A stretch of 64,000 nt of DNA from assembly GCF_011601265.1 (NCBI RefSeq), contig NZ_JAAOLX010000006.1:124001-188000 (forward strand), read 5' to 3'. The stretch comes from Iodobacter violaceini. Lineage in GTDB: Bacteria > Pseudomonadota > Gammaproteobacteria > Burkholderiales > Chitinibacteraceae. A program made the translations under genes and the position numbers. Under the pieces are notes generated by a model that saw nothing but the letters and a program-made list of their open reading frames with translations, had not been told where the DNA came from and made no database searches. Positions 1 through 8,100 of this stretch are shown here, one piece after another; position 1 is the stretch's first letter; every line of letters begins with the position of its first letter.

Positions 1-2
1 GC

Positions 3-212
3 CTGATGATCCCACAGGTGGCGCGCTGGCTGGTTGGCCCGGATCAGCGGCGGATCTTGCCACTGACCATTTTACTTGCCCCTATTTTGCTGCTCGGTGC
101 CGATATGCTGGGCCGCCTGCTGGTGCCCGGCGAGCTGCGCGTATCTATTGTCACCGCCTTTGTGGGTGCACCAATGCTGATCTGGCTGGCCCGCAAGCAG
201 GTGCGCACATGA
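3..212 (+). CDS. fepD: Catecholate siderophore ABC importer permease, C-terminal part (FepD-like)
   Basis: This is the last ~70 residues of a FecCD-family inner-membrane permease; the reading frame is open at the left edge, so the 5' part lies outside the window. Visible are the family's conserved tail 'PQVARWLVGPDQR', a hydrophobic helix (LLAPILLLGADMLGRLL), and the 'PGELRVSIVTAFVGAPMLIWL' end typical of FepD/FecC/BtuC permeases. Its stop overlaps the next start (ATGA), and a second permease and an ATPase follow, so the set forms one importer. FepD itself is inferred from the siderophore context; any FecCD permease would look similar over this length. Confidence 0.85.
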   Translation: MMIPQVARWLVGPDQRRILPLTILLAPILLLGADMLGRLLVPGELRVSIVTAFVGAPMLIWLARKQVRT

Positions 213-1243
213 TGGCGCGCCGCACTATCCTCATTGGCAGGCCGGATGGGACCATCAGCTTCCGCCTCAATTTTGCCGGGCTGCGCCTCGCTTTTATCCT
301 TGCGCTGGCCTGCCTGCTGCTGGGAGTGATGGCCTTAAAACTGGGTGCATTATCGTTTTCAAACGCCGAAGTTTTTGCAGCGCTCAAAGGTGAAGGCAGC
401 AGCCGTGCCATGATTGTGATCAAGCAATGGCGGCTGCCACGCGTATTGATGGCGCTGGTAATTGGCGCGGCATTGGGCATGAGCGGGGCTATTTTTCAAT
501 CGCTGGTGCGAAACCCGCTGGGCAGCCCCGATGTAATTGGCTTTGGCACAGGCGCACATACCGGCGCGCTGATTACCATTATTGTTTTAAATGGCGGCTA
601 TCTGCAGATTGCCACCGGCGCCATTATTGGCGGGCTGCTGACGGCACTTCTTGTTTATTTACTGGCATGGCGGCAAGGCATACACGGCTTCAGGCTGATT
701 ATTACAGGGATTGCCGTCAGCGCCATGCTGGCAGCCTTTAATACCTGGCTCAGCATTACCGGCAGCCTTGAAGCGGCCATGAGTGTGGCGCTGTGGGCAG
801 CCGGATCGCTTAATGGCATGTCATGGGCCAAAGGCCTGCCTGCTGCGGCGTTTTGCCTCTGCTGTATGCTGCTGGCCCTGCTGCTTGGCCGCAGGATGCA
901 GCTATTAGAAATGGGCGACGATAGCGCCAGCGCATTAGGCGTGCCTGCCGAACGCACCCGTCTGCAACTGATGGCGCTCGGTGTGGCCCTGATTGCCGCA
1001 GCCACGGCAGCCACCGGGCCCATTGCCTTTATTGCCCTTGTTGCACCACAAATTGTGAAACGGATAAGCAACACGGCAACTCTGTATCTTTCTGCCCTAA
1101 TGGGCGCGCTGCTGCTGCTGCTGGCGGATATCACCGCGCAACATTTATTCTTCCCCCAACAATTTCCGGTAGGCGTTATCACGGTGAGTATTGGCGGGAT
1201 TTATCTGATCTGGCTCTTACTCTGTGAAGCAAAACGCATATGA
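209..1243 (+). CDS. fepG: Ferric-catecholate ABC importer permease FepG-like
   Basis: 344 residues, a normal length for FecCD permeases. After a short cytoplasmic N-terminus there are about nine to ten hydrophobic helices; the family motifs 'RLPRVLMALVIGAALGMSGAIFQSLVRNPLGSPDVIG' and 'GPIAFIALVAPQIVKRI' (contact with the ATPase) are clear. It should pair with the FepD-like permease to form the channel through which the siderophore-iron complex crosses the inner membrane. The start overlaps the stop of the preceding gene by ATGA and its own stop overlaps the ATPase gene by ATGA, showing translational coupling. The substrate is inferred from the adjacent DHB biosynthesis genes. Confidence 0.9.
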   Translation: MMARRTILIGRPDGTISFRLNFAGLRLAFILALACLLLGVMALKLGALSFSNAEVFAALKGEGSSRAMIVIKQWRLPRVLMALVIGAALGMSGAIFQSLVRNPLGSPDVIGFGTGAHTGALITIIVLNGGYLQIATGAIIGGLLTALLVYLLAWRQGIHGFRLIITGIAVSAMLAAFNTWLSITGSLEAAMSVALWAAGSLNGMSWAKGLPAAAFCLCCMLLALLLGRRMQLLEMGDDSASALGVPAERTRLQLMALGVALIAAATAATGPIAFIALVAPQIVKRISNTATLYLSALMGALLLLLADITAQHLFFPQQFPVGVITVSIGGIYLIWLLLCEAKRI

Positions 1244-2061
1244 CCGCAATGCTAACCCAAACCGCCCCCGCCGCCAGCCGCTTAAAGGGTGAAAATCTGC
1301 AGCTGGGCTACGGGCAGCGCGTGATTTGCGGGCAACTTAATCTGCAAATCAGCGACGGCGCTTTTACTGTCATTATCGGCCCCAATGGCTGTGGCAAATC
1401 AACGCTGCTGCGCAGCCTGGCAAGGCTGATCAAACCCTCCACAGGGCAAATCAGCCTTGATGGCAAAGATATCCACCACTACCCAGCTAAATTTGTAGCC
1501 ACGCAACTTGGCCTGCTGCCACAATCTTCCACCGCGCCCGAAGGCATTTGTGTGGCCGATCTCGTGGCCCGTGGCCGCTACCCGCACCAAAGCCTGCTGC
1601 GTCAATGGAGCCGCAGCGACGAAGACGCCGTGGCCAGCGCCATGCAAGCCACAGGCATCACGGAGCTTGCCGGGCAAAATGTAGACGCACTGTCCGGCGG
1701 GCAAAGGCAACGCGTCTGGGTGGCCATGGCACTGGCCCAGCAAACATCCATTTTGCTGCTGGATGAGCCCACAACCTATCTGGATATTGCCCACCAGATT
1801 GAGCTACTGGAGCTGTTTCGTACCCTGAATGAGCAAGGCCGCACCCTGGTGGCGGTATTGCACGATCTGAACCACGCCTGCCGCTACGCCTGCCAGCTGA
1901 TCGTAATGAAAGAAGGGCAAATCGTCGCCACAGGCACCCCCCGCCAGATTATGACGCCAGAGCTGGTAGAAAGTGTCTTTGGCCTGCCCTGCCTGATTAT
2001 CGACGACCCGGTCAGCCACACCCCAATGATTATCCCGCGCGGCAGGCCGCATTTGCGCTGA
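1240..2061 (+). CDS. fepC: Ferric-siderophore ABC importer ATPase FepC-like
   Basis: 273-residue ABC ATPase that powers import through the FepDG-type channel. It has Walker A GPNGCGKST, Q-loop 'LGLLPQSS', signature LSGGQRQRVW, Walker B ILLLDEPT, and the switch histidine in 'AVLHDLNHACRYA', all intact. The layout matches FecE/FepC/FhuC proteins. It is the last gene of the + strand operon and ends about 15 bases before a bidirectional terminator. No periplasmic binding protein (FepB) is in the window; it may lie to the left. Confidence 0.93.
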   Translation: MTAMLTQTAPAASRLKGENLQLGYGQRVICGQLNLQISDGAFTVIIGPNGCGKSTLLRSLARLIKPSTGQISLDGKDIHHYPAKFVATQLGLLPQSSTAPEGICVADLVARGRYPHQSLLRQWSRSDEDAVASAMQATGITELAGQNVDALSGGQRQRVWVAMALAQQTSILLLDEPTTYLDIAHQIELLELFRTLNEQGRTLVAVLHDLNHACRYACQLIVMKEGQIVATGTPRQIMTPELVESVFGLPCLIIDDPVSHTPMIIPRGRPHLR

Positions 2062-2074
2062 TCAAACCAATACA

Positions 2075-2108
2075 AAAAAATACCCCGCTTATTTTGCGGG
2101 GTATTTTT
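2075..2108. terminator. Bidirectional Rho-independent terminator between fepC and the NRPS gene
   Basis: Stem TACCCCGC (2081-2088) pairs with GCGGGGTA (2096-2103) around a 7-base loop, with an A-run on the left and a T-run on the right. The genes on both sides converge on it, so it can stop both transcripts. Confidence 0.9.
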
Positions 2109-2110
2109 TA

Positions 2111-5100
2111 TCAGCTCAGTGTTTTAGTCAGGATCTGATCAAGCAAAGGCCCGAGCACCGTCAGGGATTCGGGCGAGACGATGTCCTCGTGGGCGCAGTC
2201 CAGGTAGTGGACTTCCAGCTCTTCCACATAAGCCGCCCAGCGGGCCTGAATGTCCCAATCTGCGGGCAGTGTGCGGCTGGCTACAAACAGCTGTGCTTTG
2301 CCATCAAAACGGGGGGAGCGTGCGCTGGATAAGAGCCGTACGGCATCCGCGTAGTTGGCCACAATCTGCTCAAACATCTCGGTTTTTTCACGCAGCATAA
2401 ATTCATCTGCGCCCTCTTCTGCTGCCAGCATAAATTGCTCGCGCTCCCTGTCCAGCTCGGTATTGGCTTCCTCTTCCGAAGGCGCGGTCCAATCCTGCTC
2501 TTCGGGCGGATACATATCAAACAACCCCAGGAAAGCGACTTGCTCACCCATGGCCTGCAGCCTTGCCGCCAGCCCGTGCGCTACCGCACCGCCAAAAGAG
2601 TAGCCCAGTAAGTGATACGGGCCTTGCGGCTGAATGCGCAGCAAATTAGCCAGATGCCGGTCGCACACTTCATCCATATTGGCGCAAGTGGCAATCACGC
2701 CGTCCGGTCTTGGCGACTGCAAGCCAATTAAAGGCCACTGGCCGGAGAGCTGGCGGGCAAAGCCGCTGTATTGCCATGCAAAACCGGAAGCAGGATGGAT
2801 AAAGAACAGCGGTTTGCCAAGGCCGGCCCGCAAATAAAGCACTTCGCCAAAGCCTGCGTTATTCGGGTCATTCGCCTGCTGCTCATCGCTCAGCAGCGCG
2901 GCCAGTTTTTGCACGCTGGACGCCACCATAATTTGCCCAACCGATACCGGCCGCAGGAGTTCACTGCGCAAAGCCGCCGCTAAACGCATCGCCATCAGGG
3001 AATGGCCGCCCAGCATAAAGAAATCATCTTCGGCAGAAATAAGCGATTGCCCGAGGATTTTCGCAAAGACATTCGCAATCTGGCTCTCCAGACCTGCCCT
3101 TGGCACACGGCGGGCAGAATTCGCCATTAATACAGGCTCGGGCAAGGCTTTACGATCCAGCTTGCCATTGGCGCTTAAAGGAAACCCGCTCAGATAAACC
3201 AGCGCCACCGGTACCATATAGGCGGGAAGCACTTGCGCCAGCGCCGCAAGCACTGCCTGGGCATCAGGCGGTGACTGGTTGTCTTCGGCAATGGCATAGG
3301 CCAGCAGCTGGCGGGCATCCGCGCCTGTTGCTGCCGCCTGCACACCCAGTAAACGCGCGTGCACCACAGCACGGGCAATGCCTGGCTGCTGCAAGAGCGC
3401 CGCCTCGATTTCGCCCAGCTCGATGCGCTGGCCACGAATTTTCAGCTGATCATCGCTGCGGCCAAGGTATTCAACATCGCCCGTTGGCAAGTAGCGCACC
3501 ACATCTCCCGTGCGATACATCCGCCCGCCCGCTGCAAAAGGATCGGCCACAAAGCGCCCTGCCGTCAGACCCGGCCGCCCCAGATAACCATCTGCCAGCT
3601 GCACGCCCGTCAGATATAAATCACCTGCCACACCCAGCGGCACTTCGCGCAAATAGGCATCCAGCACGCGCAGCCGGGTATTCCAGACGGGGCGGCCAAT
3701 TGGCACACTGCTCGCGCGCTCTGTGCCTGCGTCTTTATCCTGCGCGGGCTTGTATGTCACATCCACGGCGGCCTCGGTCGGCCCGTAAAGATTATGCAGG
3801 GGCGCGGCAATCAGCGCAGCATAGCGATCAGCCAGCTCGCGGGGCAGCGCTTCGCCGCTGCAAAATACGCGCCTCAGGCTGGCGCAATCTGGCGATAAGG
3901 CATTGGGCTGGGCAATAAATGCGGCCAGCATCGAAGGCACAAAATGCAGCGTTGTTATCTGCTGCTCAGCAATCAGCGCCAGTAATTCTTCCGGGTCTTT
4001 ATGCGCTTCAGGCGGCGCCATAAAGAGCCTGGCACCGTACATCAAGGGCCAGAAGAATTCCCACACTGAAACATCAAAGCTGCACGGGGTTTTTTGCAGC
4101 ACCACATCATCGGCCTGCAGGGCATATTCATGCTGCATCCAGACCAGCCGGTTCACAATGGCGCGATGCGAAACCAGCACACCCTTGGGGCGGCCAGTCG
4201 ATCCCGATGTATATAAAAGATAGGCAGCATGATCTGGCGTCAGCACCACCGCAGCCTGCTGCGGCGCTTGCCCTGGCAGGCGGTCTGCCAGCAGCAGCGG
4301 CCCCATTTCCGCAAAACGGGCAGCCAGCGTGCTGTCGCTGATAATTAAACGCGGCTTGGCGTCTGCCACCATATAGCTCAGCCGCTCATCCGGGTAGCCC
4401 ACATCCAGCGGCAGATAAGCAGCGCCTGCTTCCAGCACCGCCATTAAAGCAAGGCTGAGATGAGCCGAGCGGGGCAGAGCCACTGCAACAATATCGCCCG
4501 CACCCACGCCTGCGGCTTGCAAGTGCCCGGCAAGCTGCGCCACCTCCAGCCGCATTTGCCGGTAGCTGAGTGATCTTTCCACATCCTGCAAAGCCACAGC
4601 ATCCGGCGTTCGCTCTGCCTGCGCCTGCATTAAATCGCACAGGGTATGCGCGGGCAGCGGGGTGTCGGTTGCATTCAAAGATTGAATCAGGGCCTGCTCG
4701 GCCTGAATCTGCGGTTTGAAAGCAGCCCATGGAAGATCTGCATCATCAGCCAGATGGCTCAGCAACATTAAAATCCGCTCTGCCCACTGAGCCACATCCT
4801 GCACCACATCCCGGTATTCAATGACGAGGCGTAATTGCTGGCCCGGCAGCACCAGAACGGTTAAAGGATAATGGGTATAACCGCGGTTTCGCAGCGCTCC
4901 TGCCCGCAAACCGTGGTAATCCCGCGCTAACAACTCGTCCTGCTCCGGGTAGTTTTCTACCACCAGCAGGGTATCGAATAAGGTGGGCGCTCCCGCCAGG
5001 CGCTGAATTTCCCCCAAACCCAGGCCATCGTGCTCCAGCAGCTGAATCTGCTGAGCCTGCACGGCGGCTAATTGGGCGAGCAAAGGCTGATGCGGATTAA

Positions 5101-8100
5101 GCCGCACGCGCACAGGCAGGGTATTACTAAATAAACCAATATGCTCTTCCACGCCGGGGCTAAAACGCCCCGATACGGGCGAGCCAAACACCACATCATT
5201 ACGCCCGCTCATGATTGAAAGCAGTGCAGCCCACATTCCCTGCATCATGGAATTAAGCGTTAACCCCTGCTGGCGCGCCTTTGCAGCTAAGGCTTGCTCC
5301 AGCGCATCCGGCACCACCAGCTCCAGGGTGTTCACTTTGCCGGGCTCAGGATTGTCGCCAAATAACACGGTTGGTTTCACCCCGGCCAGTACATCTGTCC
5401 AGACCGCCCTTGTGGCCGCCAGCGGACGGGCTGCCAGTTGCTTCACCACCGTTGCATAATCCACACGGGTAGCGGCTAAAGTGCCATCCCCGTAAGCGCG
5501 CAGCAAATCACCCAGCAGAATCGGCGTAGACCAGCCATCCACCACCAGATGATGTGCCGTTAAGCAAAGCGTGTGCTGATGATGGCCCTGGCGGATTAGC
5601 AGCGCGTTGAGCAGAATATCTGCGCCACCAATCACAAAATCACGGTTTAATTCCTGCTGCTCTGATCGTGCCAGCTCAGCCTGCTGCTCCGCCCCGCTTA
5701 GGTGGCTGATATCTTGCTGCACCCATGGCCAGCGGCGCCCGCGGCCACTCACCAGCGGCAAGAGCTGCAAACTGCCCGATTCATCATCAAACATCGCCGC
5801 CAGCTGAGGATGGCGATCAAGCACCGCTTCCAGCGCATCGCGCAGTCTTTCGGTATCCAGCGGGCCAAGCAGCTCAATGCGGGTAATCGAGTTGTATTTG
5901 CTGCCTGCATCGCCCAGCTGGGCATGAAACAGCAAGCCTTCCTGCAAAGGCAAAGCGGGTAAAACCGCCGCCAGTGGCCCGTAGCGCTGGCTTAAAACAT
6001 GCAGCGCCGAATCGCTCACCGGCGTTTCCACGCCCACCAGCGTATCCAGCGCCAGCAAAGGCCGGGCCTGAGCAAAGTGCTTCAACCCTGCCACATAGGC
6101 GGTAAAGCGCTGATGCAGGGCGGCTATATCAGCCTTACTAAACAGCGCAGTCGCCCATGTCCAGTTCAGGGCCAGTTGCGGGCCGCTGCTGCTTTCTTCT
6201 GTAAATAAATTAACTTCCAAACCATAGAGCAAAGGCATCGTTGGGTCGGTATGCACCGCAAACGCATCGGCAAAATATCCTGCCGTGCTTTGCGGGGCCC
6301 AAAATTCGGCCGCACCCGTAAAGCGCCCCAGATAATTGAATAAGAACTGTGGCCGGTTAGCGGCTTCCAGCTTTGCGAGGCCAGGGCCGTTTTCATCATC
6401 CAGATAACGCAAAATGCCGTAGCCCAGGCCCTTATCTGCAATCCCACGGGTGCTGCGCTTGATGGCCTTTACTGCCTCTGCTGCCGCATGGTTTCCTGCA
6501 GCTACACCCGCCAGATCCAGGTTTTTCAGCTCAATCGCCAGCGGATATTCGCTGGTCAGCCAGCCTATGGTGCGGCTTAAATCTGCATGGCCGTCATCAA
6601 GCTGGCGGCCATGAGATTCCAGCGAAACACTGACGCGCGGGCTGGCAAATACCTCGCTATACGCTAAGGACACCGCAAGCAGCATCAGCTCTTCAGTCTG
6701 CGCCTGATAAGCAGCGGGCAAATCAGATAAAAGTGCTGCGCTTAAACCGGCATCCAGCAAAGTACGGCTCTGACTTGCCGAGCCATAGGTATCCCGTGCT
6801 GGATTTAACACCCGCCCGGCAGAAGGCCCGGCCAGCGCAGCCTGCCACATTGCCAGCTCCGCACGGCGGGCAGGGATTTGCCCGGCCAGCCGCTGTGCCC
6901 AATCCTGCACCGTGCATGATTCACGCAGCAGCAGCGCCGCCGTATTGTTCAGCGCAGCCTCACTGGCCTCTTGCAAATCGGCCAGCAAAATTCGCCACGA
7001 CACGCCATCAATCAGCAGATGGTGCAGCACCAGCATCAGATAGCTTTCGGTTTCCCCGACAAAATGCACCGCCTGCATCATTTTTCCGGCTGAGGGTTTT
7101 AAGCTGGCGCAGGCCGCTGCAAACCGGGCATCCATCACGGCAGAGAAATCATCCTGCGGCAGTAATTGCTGCTGCTCTGGCTGCGCTGTATCCCAAGCGG
7201 CCGTGAGCAGCAAACCCTGTTCATCCGCCATGGCGCGTAAAACCGGGTGGCTGCGTTGCAGGGCGTGCAGTGCGGTGTGCAAATGAGCAGGCTGAATTTC
7301 CTTTGGAATACGTAAAAGCACACCTTGAGCAAAGCATCTGTCCAGCCCGTAATGCTCAGCAAACCAGCTCACTATTGGCAAGCGCCCCATGCGCCCTGTT
7401 GCCTCGCTGCCTGCTGTGGGTGCGCTGTCCAGCCGCTCTAAAATGGTGGCCATTCTGGCAGGTGTGCGCTGGGAAAACACATCGCGCGGCCTGAGTAAGA
7501 ACCCAGCACGTCTTAGTTCTGAGCCCAGCGCCATTGCCGAAATACTATCTCCGCCCAAATGAAAGAAATCATCATCCGGGCCAAGAATTTCCAGCCCCAG
7601 CACCTTAGCTACGCCATTGCACAGCAAGCGCTCGGCATCGCTGGCAGCCGGGCGGCTCTGGCTTTGCTGAGCGGGTTTGGGCAGCGCCTGCTTATCGATT
7701 TTGCCGTTCACATTCAAGGGCCAGGCAGGCAGGATCATCAGCGCTGACGGAATCATATAATCGGGCAGCTGCCCGGCCAGCCTGGCAAGTAAATCCAGGT
7801 TTAAGCCCGGCGTATCGTGCTCTGCCGTGCAGTAGGCAATCAGACGGTGGCTGGCCCCAAGCGGCTCGGCAATCACCACAGCGCCCTTCACCCCTGGCAG
7901 CTTAAGCAGGGCGTGTTCTACTTCGCCCGGCTCAATCCGAAAGCCGCGTACCTTGATCTGAAAATCGGCCCGACCGATAAACTCCAGCAGCCCGTCGCTG
8001 CGCCAGCGGACTAAATCACCCGTGCGGTACATCCGCCCTTCTGCAAAAGGATTTGCCACAAAGCGGCTGGCGGTTTGGCCGGGGCGGCGCAAATAGCCCA

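Noticed and set aside
655-1182. 175-residue minus-strand frame inside fepG
   Set aside because: Low-complexity Ala/Ser-rich shadow of a clear membrane permease on the other strand.
3100-3918. 272-residue open frame on the plus strand inside the NRPS gene
   Set aside because: It is antisense to the second A domain, has a His/Pro/Ala-biased composition typical of a shadow frame, and matches no family.
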